Source: an uncultured Bacillota bacterium
GTDB taxonomy: Bacteria > Bacillota_I > Bacilli_A > RF39 > UBA660
NCBI GenBank assembly: GCA_947176475.1
Contig: CAMWQX010000001.1
Span: forward strand, 1 to 24,136
Length of the DNA: 24,136 nt
Direction of reading: 5' to 3'
The notes under the pieces were generated by a model. That model saw only the letters and a list, made by a program, of their open reading frames with translations, ran no database searches and had not been told where the DNA came from. A program made the translations under genes and the position numbers. This document shows positions 7,053 to 14,017 of the stretch, one piece after another (positions within the stretch are counted from its first letter, which is position 1; each line of letters opens with the position of its first letter).

Positions 7053-7778
7053 GTGACTTTTAAATACGGAAAACAAATAGGTATTGGCGTAGCTACATTT
7101 GTTTTAGCCATTATACTTGTTTTTGGAATAAATAGATACTTATTGAGCAATCGTAATAGTACAGTTAATAGTTCAGTGTCTCATCAAAATACAGAGCTTA
7201 ACAAACCCAATATTGCAACAACAGAAGCTATTAAAAAGGCGGAAAATTCTTTGACCAACGTCATTACAAGTGGTTATGATGATTTAGAAGAATTTGTTGA
7301 TGTTGAACCATCTAAATATCCCTATTTAGTAGCTCCAACATTTGAAGATGACGGTTCTATTATATATGATGGTATGACATTGACGGAGTTAACTGATTTA
7401 TTGAACAAATCATTAGGTTCTTATATGACTAATACTGGTTATTTCTTTGCTAACTATACAAAGCGAACAGGAATAAACCCATACTTAAGTGTAGCTATCG
7501 TCTTATTAGAGACTGGATGCAAATGGAAATGTTCTACATTAACTGTTGAATGTAATAACATTGGTGGTCTAAAGGGAAGCGGATCTTGTCGTGGTGGAAG
7601 TTATAGCAAATATAATTCTTTAGATGAAGGAATAACTTCTTATCTAGATATTATTTATAAAAACTATTACTTAAAAGGATTAGATACACCAGATAAAATG
7701 GCAAGCAAATATGCTGCTAGCAGTGAGTGGTCAAATAAAGTAAATACATATATTAATGAAATAAAGTCTAAGCAATAG
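7053..7778 (+). CDS. Membrane-anchored GH73-like glucosaminidase
   Basis: A 241-residue protein starting with GTG at 7053, after AGAGGT at 7042-7047. Residues about 9-28 form one membrane segment after a basic start, so it is an uncleaved anchor with the rest outside. Residues 35-105 are a polar linker. The C-terminal part resembles the Glucosaminidase (GH73, lysozyme-like) domain, which cuts the peptidoglycan glycan chain: NPYLSVAIVLLETG (142-155) with E153 as likely acid catalyst, CNNIGGLKG (167-175, the family's NN-GIKG turn), YNSLDEGITSYLDII (187-201) and a late YAASSEWSNKV. Cysteines at 156, 160, 167 and 179 could form disulphides, unusual for Gram-positive autolysins. A wall-remodelling role is inferred. 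The stop lies inside the following terminator. Confidence 0.8.
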   Translation: MTFKYGKQIGIGVATFVLAIILVFGINRYLLSNRNSTVNSSVSHQNTELNKPNIATTEAIKKAENSLTNVITSGYDDLEEFVDVEPSKYPYLVAPTFEDDGSIIYDGMTLTELTDLLNKSLGSYMTNTGYFFANYTKRTGINPYLSVAIVLLETGCKWKCSTLTVECNNIGGLKGSGSCRGGSYSKYNSLDEGITSYLDIIYKNYYLKGLDTPDKMASKYAASSEWSNKVNTYINEIKSKQ

Positions 7779-7791
7779 GCTTTATTTTTTT
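7761..7791 (+). terminator. Terminator overlapping the glucosaminidase stop
   Basis: ATAAAGTC (7761-7768) pairs with GGCTTTAT (7778-7785) with one G-U, then six T (7786-7791). The stop codon at 7776-7778 is in the loop/stem edge. Confidence 0.85.
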
Positions 7792-7802
7792 ATTATTTAT
7801 TG

Positions 7803-7818
7803 TTATACTTATTATAGT
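7803..7818 (+). promoter_or_regulatory. Possible -10 region for the 244-aa orphan
   Basis: TTATACTTATTATAGT contains two -10-like hexamers, TATACT (7804-7809) and TATTAT (7810-7815). No clear -35. Transcription from TATACT would keep the SD GTAGGTGG (7817-7824) in the transcript, so that hexamer is the more likely one. Nearly identical to 5191-5206. Confidence 0.35.
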
Positions 7819-7828
7819 AGGTGGTTAT

Positions 7829-8563
7829 ATGACAGGAGTATTTGATACCGATGGTAATTTTCGTGAACTATATTTCTACAAGCTACAAGGTCTATTTGAG
7901 ACAATGACTGAAGCGGCAATTGAAGCTAGTTCCGAATTAAAAGCAAAATACGAGAGTGAATACAAAAATAAAATAACGCGATTCTCTAGTGAATTAGAAT
8001 TCTGCCTTCATGAATTGGGTTGGATGATACGTGATCCTTTCTGCCAAGGCAAGGACGAAGTATTATTTTCTAATGGGCATCGTAGCTTTATAGCATCAAT
8101 AGAATATGTCTCATCTCCTGATTTTGATCGCAAAAAAATAGATAACGAAGATATGGGATTTCCTAAATTGACTGATGAATATGTCAGCTATGATTCCGAT
8201 TTAAAAGATTATGAGGCGATGAATGCTGGAATAATTGATGAACAAGGGTATGTATCATCTTTCTTTTTGCCAAGTATGGAAGATTTAGCAACATTAGAAT
8301 TGATGCATAAAATGATTAGAGATGAAAAAACATATATTGACTATCTTATGCATAAAGATGAATATGCTACCCCTTTAGAATACTTAACGAGTAAGAAGAA
8401 CGTTATAGCTATTAAAAAATTAAATGATGGGTCTTGTACATTGGAATTTGTCTCAGAAAATGATGGCAAAGTTCAAAAATTTATCGATAAAATTGAAAAG
8501 GAAGGTCACATTGCTGAATTTGTTCCTTTAGTAGTTGAAGAAAAAGGATTAAAGGCAGCGTAA
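7829..8563 (+). CDS. Orphan 244-residue soluble protein
   Basis: Not recognised. It starts at ATG 7829, five bases after GTAGGTGG. There is no signal peptide or membrane span. Residues about 12-60 look like a long helix with alternating charge. A distinctive segment HELGWMIRDPFCQG (61-74) follows, then mixed sequence with acidic stretches (KIDNEDMG, DEYVSYDSDLKDYE), a helical region about 150-190, and a small alpha/beta-like C-terminal end (VIAIKKLNDGSCTLEFVS, 192-209). The C-terminal ~55 residues could be an independent beta-rich unit. It sits alone between two terminators. It could be a lineage-specific protein; no function can be proposed. Confidence 0.75.
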   Translation: MTGVFDTDGNFRELYFYKLQGLFETMTEAAIEASSELKAKYESEYKNKITRFSSELEFCLHELGWMIRDPFCQGKDEVLFSNGHRSFIASIEYVSSPDFDRKKIDNEDMGFPKLTDEYVSYDSDLKDYEAMNAGIIDEQGYVSSFFLPSMEDLATLELMHKMIRDEKTYIDYLMHKDEYATPLEYLTSKKNVIAIKKLNDGSCTLEFVSENDGKVQKFIDKIEKEGHIAEFVPLVVEEKGLKAA

Positions 8564-8578
8564 ACTAGCCTTTTTTTT
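8551..8578 (+). terminator. Terminator overlapping the orphan gene's end
   Basis: AAAGGC (8551-8556) pairs with GCCTTT (8568-8573), followed by five more T. The TAA stop (8561-8563) is in the 11-base loop. Confidence 0.75.
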
Positions 8579-8581
8579 ATG

Positions 8582-8608
8582 TTGACAAAAAGCGTGTTAT
8601 GTTATAAT
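8582..8608 (+). promoter_or_regulatory. Promoter for the 290-aa orphan
   Basis: TTGACA (8582-8587), a 15-base spacer, extended TG-T then TATAAT (8603-8608). It begins only a few bases after the preceding terminator. An ATG at 8607 lies inside this -10, so it cannot be a start. Confidence 0.65.
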
Positions 8609-8630
8609 GAACTTAGAAAGAGGGTATATA

Positions 8631-9503
8631 ATGGAACCTGTAAATGTTAATAATTCTAGAGGCTACACTGAAATGGCCATGAAAGTTAATAAAGTTCGTA
8701 ACGCAAAAGCTAATTTATATAATCATGTGGGGCTTATTTCTGCAGTAGGCGCTTTAGGCTTAGGACTAATTGGACCTGGTAGTGCGCTTGCATTTATTCC
8801 TGGAGGTATGGCTGCTGCCGTGGCTGCCAAATCGATGTTGGATTCAGAACGATATATTTTAAAAAACAGTGCTATAAAACATAAACTAAAAAAAATTGCT
8901 AAACGTGTAAAAAAAGCATGTGGAATTAATATTCGTCCAGAATATAACTATAGTACTCGTCAAGCTGGTTTTGTGTTATTGGATATGACGGGAAGAGTTC
9001 CAATAACATCATTCTTAACATCAGAAAATATTTCAGAATATCTAGATTCTGAACAATGTGCAATCGTTCACGATTCTATTGCTAGAGAATTTGCTGTTTT
9101 TAATTCTTATCGTGGATTAGGAGAACATGCTATAACAATGCGAGAATTTAAATATCGCAATTCTAAACAAATTGGACTTGATAATATTACCAGTGCCTTT
9201 GATGATGTTGGTGGTGTTTTGACCAATAGTGAACTTGCTGGGCTATGTAGTGGAGAAAATCTATCTCATATAGAATATCAAAAGTTTATGCGTGAACACA
9301 AAGGTGAATCATTATGGGTATTATCAGGACACCTATCTACATATTTAGGGGGATTAACAGAAATGAGTATAGAAGATAAAAATAATATCCTTAGAGAATT
9401 TAAAAAATACTTTGAAAAACAAGGTGAAGAAGGAATATACGAATTTGAAAAAATTAGTGAACAACTAAATCTTGAAGAAACTGAAATGAAAAGGATTGGA
9501 TAA
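8631..9503 (+). CDS. Orphan protein with Gly/Ala-rich hydrophobic segment
   Basis: A 290-residue protein of no recognised family. ATG 8631 is chosen because GAAAGAGGG ends 7 bases before it; an earlier in-frame ATG at 8607 is within the promoter. Residues 33-67 are a Gly/Ala/Leu-rich hydrophobic stretch with a proline-glycine turn near 48-50, long enough for a tight membrane hairpin. A strongly basic helix follows (about 84-96, KHKLKKIAKRVKKACG). The remaining 190 residues look soluble: mixed alpha/beta, with an acidic helical end. This suggests a membrane-bound protein with a cytoplasmic C-terminal domain. It is the last gene before the S10 operon and has its own promoter and terminator. Confidence 0.75.
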   Translation: MEPVNVNNSRGYTEMAMKVNKVRNAKANLYNHVGLISAVGALGLGLIGPGSALAFIPGGMAAAVAAKSMLDSERYILKNSAIKHKLKKIAKRVKKACGINIRPEYNYSTRQAGFVLLDMTGRVPITSFLTSENISEYLDSEQCAIVHDSIAREFAVFNSYRGLGEHAITMREFKYRNSKQIGLDNITSAFDDVGGVLTNSELAGLCSGENLSHIEYQKFMREHKGESLWVLSGHLSTYLGGLTEMSIEDKNNILREFKKYFEKQGEEGIYEFEKISEQLNLEETEMKRIG

Positions 9504-9521
9504 TACCTAAGCAATATAAAT

Positions 9522-9552
9522 AAAGAAGCTTCTTTCTAAAGCTTCTTTTTTC
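9522..9552 (+). terminator. Terminator upstream of the S10 operon
   Basis: AAAGAAGCTT (9522-9531) pairs perfectly with AAGCTTCTTT (9539-9548) around a 7-base loop, with further T after. It isolates the ribosomal superoperon from upstream genes. Confidence 0.88.
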
Positions 9553-9622
9553 GTGTGTAAACTACATAGAAAAGTTATAAATTTACTTGTCACAAAAAAA
9601 TAAAAAAAGTCATAAAAAAGGG

Positions 9623-9651
9623 TTGATTTTAATATAAAGGTAAGGTATAAT
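9623..9651 (+). promoter_or_regulatory. S10-spc-alpha superoperon promoter
   Basis: TTGATT (9623-9628), an ideal 17-base spacer and TATAAT (9646-9651). The 40 bases upstream are A-rich tracts that could act as an UP element. This is the only convincing promoter found for the 14 kb ribosomal unit. Confidence 0.75.
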
Positions 9652-9657
9652 GATTGA

Positions 9658-9784
9658 TAGTTTAACTGGCTGTGATGTGCAAGGTTGCTGACACACTAGG
9701 AAGAGTTGCATAATATAGTGTACTCAGGTTAATTTGTAACGGAGCTATGTTTATACAAGATATAGACGAAGGGAGGACATGTAA
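9658..9784 (+). promoter_or_regulatory. Structured leader of the S10 operon
   Basis: The ~127-base 5' UTR from the predicted start near 9658 to rpsJ can fold. TTAACTG (9662-9668) pairs with CAGGTTAA (9725-9732) with one bulge, closing a region with two hairpins: TGTG (9676-9679) with CACA (9692-9695), and GAGT (9703-9706) with ACTC (9722-9725). The last stem competes for one base with the closing stem. In many bacteria this operon is controlled through its leader, by L4 in E. coli. Which protein binds here is unknown. GGGAGG at 9771-9776 is the rpsJ ribosome site. Confidence 0.55.
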
Positions 9785-10090
9785 ATGTCAAAAGTTAGAA
9801 TAAGATTAAAAGCTTATGATCACAGAGTTCTTGATAGTGCAGCTGCAAGAATCATTGAAACTGTTAAGAGAACGGGTGGAAATATTTCTGGACCTGTACC
9901 TCTACCTACAGAAATCCAAAAGATTACTGTACTAAAGGCAGTTCATAAATATAAAGATTCTCGTGAGCAATTCGAGATGCGTACACATAAGAGATTAATC
10001 GACATCAAGGATCCTAGCAAGGAAACTATGGATGCTCTAGCACACTTAGATTTACCAAGTGGTGTTGAAATCGATATTAAAACAATGTAA
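9785..10090 (+). CDS. rpsJ: 30S ribosomal protein S10
   Basis: 101 residues, normal length. S10 is in the 30S head and also serves as transcription antitermination factor NusE. Landmarks are KVRIRLKAYDHRVLDSAAARI (3-23), the loop GNISGPVPLPTEIQKITVLKA (32-52) that reaches into the head rRNA, and KRLIDIKDPSKETMDAL. The start at 9785 lies 8 bases after GGGAGG. First gene of the superoperon. Confidence 0.98.
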   Translation: MSKVRIRLKAYDHRVLDSAAARIIETVKRTGGNISGPVPLPTEIQKITVLKAVHKYKDSREQFEMRTHKRLIDIKDPSKETMDALAHLDLPSGVEIDIKTM

Positions 10091-10114
10091 TAAAAAATAA
10101 TGGAGGAAAGAACA

Positions 10115-10951
10115 ATGAAGAAAGGAATCTTAGGACGTAAAATCGGTATGACCGAAAAATTTACGACAGATGGAAAAGTCATTCCTGTTACTGTAGTTGA
10201 AGTTGAACCAAATGTTATAATGCAAGTTAAAACAGTTGAAACTGATGGTTATAACGCAATTCAACTTGCTGTAGTTGACAAGAAAGAAAAAAATGCAAGC
10301 AAAGCCGCTATTGGCCATGCAAAAAAAGCAGGTGTATCTCCTAAGCGCTTCTTAAAGGAAATAAGAGTTGAATCTACTGAAGGTTATGCTCTTGGAAGTA
10401 CTATAGCTGCTGATACATTCGAAGTTGGAGAAAAAGTTGATGTAACTGGTACTTCAAAAGGTAAAGGTTTCCAAGGTGTTATTAGACGCCATGGACAATC
10501 ACGTGGACCTGAAACTCACGGATCAAGATATCATAGAAGACCTGGTTCAATGGGAACTATGAGACCAATGCGTGTTTTGAAAGGTAAAAAGTTAGCTGGA
10601 CATATGGGAGCTGAAACTGTTACAATTCAAAATCTTGAAATTATTGAAGTTTGTGTAGAAGATAACTACATATTAGTAAGTGGAAATATTCCAGGACCTA
10701 AAAATTCTTTAGTTCTAATTCGTTCAGCTGTTAAAGGCGGAAAGGTAGAACCAAAGGAAATCATCATTAATAAACCAGAAACTGTAGTTGATGCAGTTGA
10801 AGAAGTAGCTGAAGAAACTACTACAGAAGTTGCAGAAGAAACTGTTACAGAAACAGAAAATACAACTGAAGAAGTAGTAGAAGAAACTACAGAAGAAACT
10901 TTAGAAGTTGCTGAAACTGATGAAACAGTCGAGGAATCTACTGAAGCGTAA
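10115..10951 (+). CDS. rplC: 50S ribosomal protein L3 with acidic C-terminal tail
   Basis: 278 residues. L3 binds 23S rRNA near the peptidyl-transferase centre and starts 50S assembly. The start is placed at ATG 10115 (MKKGILGRKIGMT); an in-frame ATG at 10100 lies within the GGAGGAA ribosome site. The core (1 to about 219) has GKGFQGVIRRHG (~118-129) and the long rRNA-penetrating loop with ETHGSRYHRRPGSMG. The last ~59 residues are an extra low-complexity tail of Glu, Thr, Val and Ala, with 24 acidic residues and a single lysine at its start. Ordinary bacterial L3 is about 205-215 residues. The tail is strange for a basic rRNA-binding protein and would point outward or fold back on the core. 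Confidence 0.97.
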   Translation: MKKGILGRKIGMTEKFTTDGKVIPVTVVEVEPNVIMQVKTVETDGYNAIQLAVVDKKEKNASKAAIGHAKKAGVSPKRFLKEIRVESTEGYALGSTIAADTFEVGEKVDVTGTSKGKGFQGVIRRHGQSRGPETHGSRYHRRPGSMGTMRPMRVLKGKKLAGHMGAETVTIQNLEIIEVCVEDNYILVSGNIPGPKNSLVLIRSAVKGGKVEPKEIIINKPETVVDAVEEVAEETTTEVAEETVTETENTTEEVVEETTEETLEVAETDETVEESTEA

Positions 10952-10973
10952 TTTCAGATAAGGAGAGAAGACA

Positions 10974-11597
10974 ATGACAAAAGTTAATGTAATTGACCTT
11001 AAAGGTACTAAAGTAAAAGATATAAATGTTAATGATGAAATTTGGAAAATCGAAGGTAATGAGATTGTTCTAACTAAAGCTGTTCGTTTACAAATGAACG
11101 CTTTAAGACAAGGTACAGCTGATACTAAAGGACGTAGTGAAGTATCAGGTGGTGGAAGAAAACCATATAGACAAAAAGGAACTGGTAATGCTCGTCAAGG
11201 ATCTATTCGTGCTCCTCATTATAGAGGTGGTGGAATTGTATTCGGACCTACTCCTAGAAGCTACACTTTCAAAATGAATAAGAAAGAAAGAAGATTAGCT
11301 CTAAAGACAGCATTAGCAGAAAAGTTAGCAGAAAAGAAATTAGTAGTTGTTGACTCATTAGAAGTTAAGAGTACTAAGACTAAAGATGCTATTCAAATGT
11401 TAGAAACATTAAAGTTAGAAGGAAAAGTATTATTCGTAAGTACTCATGATGCTGAAAATTTATATTTAGCAACGAGAAACTTAGGATATGCAACTGTCAT
11501 CATGGCAGATGAACTTAATGTTTACGATATCATAAATGCAAACTGCCTTGTTTGTGATGAAGATACAATGAATTATGTAGAGGAGGCACTTAAATAA
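10974..11597 (+). CDS. rplD: 50S ribosomal protein L4
   Basis: 207 residues, normal length. L4 lines the exit tunnel and in E. coli represses its own operon. The tunnel loop is visible as GRSEVSGGGRKPYRQKGTGNARQGS (55-79), followed by PHYRGGGIVFGP and the helix KKERRLALKTALAEKLAEKK. The start follows AAGGAGAG. Its stop overlaps the next start in TAATG. Confidence 0.98.
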   Translation: MTKVNVIDLKGTKVKDINVNDEIWKIEGNEIVLTKAVRLQMNALRQGTADTKGRSEVSGGGRKPYRQKGTGNARQGSIRAPHYRGGGIVFGPTPRSYTFKMNKKERRLALKTALAEKLAEKKLVVVDSLEVKSTKTKDAIQMLETLKLEGKVLFVSTHDAENLYLATRNLGYATVIMADELNVYDIINANCLVCDEDTMNYVEEALK

Positions 11598-11866
11598 TGA
11601 AAGATGTAATTATTGCTCCTGTTATAACTGAAAAAGCTGCTGCATTAGCTTCAAATGGAAAAACTTATGTTTTCAAGGTTGCTAAAAGCGCTAATAAGAT
11701 TGAAATTAAGACAGAAATCGAAAGATTATTTAATGTTAAAGTTGAAAGTGTAAAAACTCTTAATACAAAAGCTAAAGACAAAAGAGTTGGACGTTACACT
11801 GGAAAAACAAAAACTTATAAGAAAGCTATCGTTACTTTAGCTGACGGTTATGCTATAGAAATATAG
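11597..11866 (+). CDS. rplW: 50S ribosomal protein L23
   Basis: 89 residues. L23 sits at the exit of the peptide tunnel and docks trigger factor and SRP. Landmarks are IIAPVITEKAA (4-14), YVFKVAKSANKIEIKTEIERLFNVKVESVKT and KRVGRYTGKTKTYKKAIVTL. The start shares a base with the L4 stop (TAATG), with GAGGAGG just upstream inside rplD, so translation is coupled. Confidence 0.97.
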   Translation: MKDVIIAPVITEKAAALASNGKTYVFKVAKSANKIEIKTEIERLFNVKVESVKTLNTKAKDKRVGRYTGKTKTYKKAIVTLADGYAIEI

Positions 11867-11881
11867 TAGGAGGTATTACTT

Positions 11882-12709
11882 ATGGGTATAAAGAAATATA
11901 AACCAACGACTAATGGTCGTAGAGGAATGTCTACTTTAACCAATGAAGAAATTACAACTAATAAACCAGAAAAAAGTTTGTTAAAAACTATAAATAAAAC
12001 TGGTGGACGTAATAATCAAGGTAGAATGACTGTACAACACATTGGTGGCGGTGCTAAAAGAAAATATCGTGTTATCGATTTTAAGAGAAATAAGTTTGGT
12101 ATAACTGGTAAAGTTGCAACAATCGAATATGATCCAAATCGTAATGCAAACATTGCTTTAATCACTTATTTAGATGGTGAGAAAAGATATATAATCGCTC
12201 CTAAAGAATTAAGCGTAGGTATGATTATCGAATCAGGAGAAGCTTGCGATATCAAAGTTGGTAACGCAATGCAATTACAAAATATTCCTGTTGGTACTTT
12301 AGTTCATAATGTTGAATTAAAACCAGGTAAGGGTGGAGAAATTGCTCGTTCTGCTGGTCAAAGCGTTCAAATCTTAGGTAGAGATGATAAATATGTAATT
12401 GTTCGTCTACAAAGTGGCGAAACAAGAAAGATTTTAGGTACTTGTATGGCAACTATTGGTGTAGTTGGAAACGAGGACTTCGAATTAGTAAATATTGGAA
12501 AAGCTGGACGTAAACGTCATATGGGAATTCGTCCTACAAACCGTGGTTCTGTTATGAACCCTAACGATCACCCACATGGTGGTGGTGAAGGTCGTACACC
12601 AATCGGTAGAAAAGGACCAGTTACTCCTTGGGGTAAACCAGCTCTTGGATATAAAACTCGTAAAGGAAAGAAAGCTTCTGATAAGTTAATTATCAGTAAG
12701 AAGAAATAG
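11882..12709 (+). CDS. rplB: 50S ribosomal protein L2
   Basis: 275 residues, normal. L2 is needed for subunit joining and peptidyl transfer. Landmarks are GRNNQGRMTVQHIGGGAKRKYR (42-63), the SH3-like domain, AGRKRHMGIRPTNRGSVMNP and the conserved HPHGGGEGRTPIGRKGPVTPWGKP, which includes the functionally important histidine. Start preceded by TAGGAGGT. Confidence 0.98.
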   Translation: MGIKKYKPTTNGRRGMSTLTNEEITTNKPEKSLLKTINKTGGRNNQGRMTVQHIGGGAKRKYRVIDFKRNKFGITGKVATIEYDPNRNANIALITYLDGEKRYIIAPKELSVGMIIESGEACDIKVGNAMQLQNIPVGTLVHNVELKPGKGGEIARSAGQSVQILGRDDKYVIVRLQSGETRKILGTCMATIGVVGNEDFELVNIGKAGRKRHMGIRPTNRGSVMNPNDHPHGGGEGRTPIGRKGPVTPWGKPALGYKTRKGKKASDKLIISKKK

Positions 12710-12717
12710 GTGATTTT

Positions 12718-12981
12718 ATGGCAAGAAGTTTAAAGAAAGGGCCTTTCGTTGATGAAAGCCTAATGAAAAAAATTCAAAAACTAAACGAATCAAATAAAAA
12801 AGAAGTTGTTAAGACATGGTCACGCCGTTCAACAATCTTCCCTGATTTTGTTGGTCACACAATCGCAGTTCATAACGGAAAAGAATTTATTCCTGTTTAT
12901 ATTACTGAAGATATGGTTGGTCATAAATTAGGAGAATTTGCTTTAACTCGTAAAGCTGGCGGACATGCAGGACAAAAGTAG
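12718..12981 (+). CDS. rpsS: 30S ribosomal protein S19
   Basis: 87 residues. S19 is in the 30S head and pairs with S13. MARSLKKGPFVDESL, TWSRRSTIFPDFVGHTIAVHNGKEFIPV, MVGHKLGEFALTR are the family hallmarks. The start lies 8 bases after the rplB stop, with an AGGTG ribosome site overlapping that stop. Confidence 0.98.
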   Translation: MARSLKKGPFVDESLMKKIQKLNESNKKEVVKTWSRRSTIFPDFVGHTIAVHNGKEFIPVYITEDMVGHKLGEFALTRKAGGHAGQK

Positions 12982-12992
12982 GAGGTTATTAG

Positions 12993-13334
12993 ATGGAAAC
13001 ATTTGCAATACATAAAAGTGCTATGGTAGCTCCTCGTAAATGTCGTATGACTATGGATTTAGTTAGAGGCAAGAAAGCTACAACAGCTGTTGGAATTTTA
13101 AAAAATACTAACACTAAATCTAGTAGACTTATCCTTAAAGTATTAGAATCTGCAATGGCTAATGCAACTAATAACTTCGGAGCTAAAGTAGAAGATTTAG
13201 TAATATCTGAATGCTTTGTTAATCCAGGACCTGTTTACAAGAGAGTAAAAATTGGTTCTAAGACAAAAGTAGACAGAAGAGATAAAAGAACAAGTCACAT
13301 AACTGTAAAAGTTAGTGATGGTAAGGAGGCTTAA
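12993..13334 (+). CDS. rplV: 50S ribosomal protein L22
   Basis: 113 residues. L22's long beta hairpin lines the exit tunnel. MVAPRKCRMTMDLVRGKKA near the start, then SAMANATNNFGAKVEDLVI, GPVYKRVKIGSKTKVDRRDKRTSHITVKVSD. The SD GGAGG lies just upstream, overlapping the rpsS end. Ends two bases before rpsC. Confidence 0.98.
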   Translation: METFAIHKSAMVAPRKCRMTMDLVRGKKATTAVGILKNTNTKSSRLILKVLESAMANATNNFGAKVEDLVISECFVNPGPVYKRVKIGSKTKVDRRDKRTSHITVKVSDGKEA

Positions 13335-13336
13335 TT

Positions 13337-14017
13337 ATGGGACAAAAAGTAGACCCTAGAGGATTAAGACTTGGCGTAAATAAAGATTGGCAATCTAAAT
13401 GGTATGCAGAAAAAGGCGAATATGTTAAATCATTAAATAATGATATTAAGATTCGTGAATTCTTAACTAAAGAATTAAAAGATGCTGCTGTTGCTGAAGT
13501 CGTTATTGAAAGAAAGAAAAATCGTGTAGATGTTAAGATTGCTACTGCTAAACCTGGTGTTATCATCGGACGCGGTGGTGAAGATATTGAAAAACTAAGA
13601 AGCAAAATCAAAAAAGTTTGTGGAGAAGAAGTTTTCGTTACTATTAATGAAATCAAAAACCCAGACTTAAATGCTGAATTAGTTGCTCAATCAATTGCTA
13701 AACAAATCGAGAATAGAGGAAACTTCCGTAACGTTCAAAAGAAAGCTATCAAAAACACTATGAAGGCTGGAGCAAAAGGAATTAAAACTGCTGTATCTGG
13801 TAGACTTGGTGGAGCTGAAATGGCTAGAACTGAATGGTACATTGATGGAGTTGTTCCACTACAAACTATTAGATCTGATGTAGATTATGCTACAGCAGAA
13901 GCTGACACTACATATGGTAAGCTTGGTGTTAAAGTTTGGATTTGTAAAGGTGAAATCTTAAATAAGAAAAATAAGAAAGAAGGAGGTAATGACGATGTTA
14001 ATGCCAAAAAGAACTAA
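13337..14017 (+). CDS. rpsC: 30S ribosomal protein S3
   Basis: 226 residues. S3 is on the mRNA entry side of the 30S head and helps unwind mRNA. The KH domain motif PGVIIGRGGEDIEKLRSKIK is at about 74-93, and the C-terminal domain has AIKNTMKAGAKGIKTAVSGRLGGAEMAR and the WYIDGVVPLQTIRSDVDYA segment. The last ~20 residues (NKKNKKEGGNDDVNAKKN) are polar and encoded by DNA that also holds the ribosome site and start of rplP, so the tail seems shaped by that overlap. Start is 2 bases after rplV. Confidence 0.98.
   Translation: MGQKVDPRGLRLGVNKDWQSKWYAEKGEYVKSLNNDIKIREFLTKELKDAAVAEVVIERKKNRVDVKIATAKPGVIIGRGGEDIEKLRSKIKKVCGEEVFVTINEIKNPDLNAELVAQSIAKQIENRGNFRNVQKKAIKNTMKAGAKGIKTAVSGRLGGAEMARTEWYIDGVVPLQTIRSDVDYATAEADTTYGKLGVKVWICKGEILNKKNKKEGGNDDVNAKKN

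Noticed and set aside
8607..8630. Upstream in-frame start for the 290-residue orphan
   Set aside because: The ATG at 8607 lies within the -10 box, so it would not be transcribed; ATG 8631 has the ribosome site.
9779..9784. ATG-TAA start-stop just before rpsJ
   Set aside because: Only 2 bases follow the GGGAGG ribosome site, too close for initiation; the ATG at 9785 with 8 bases is the real start.
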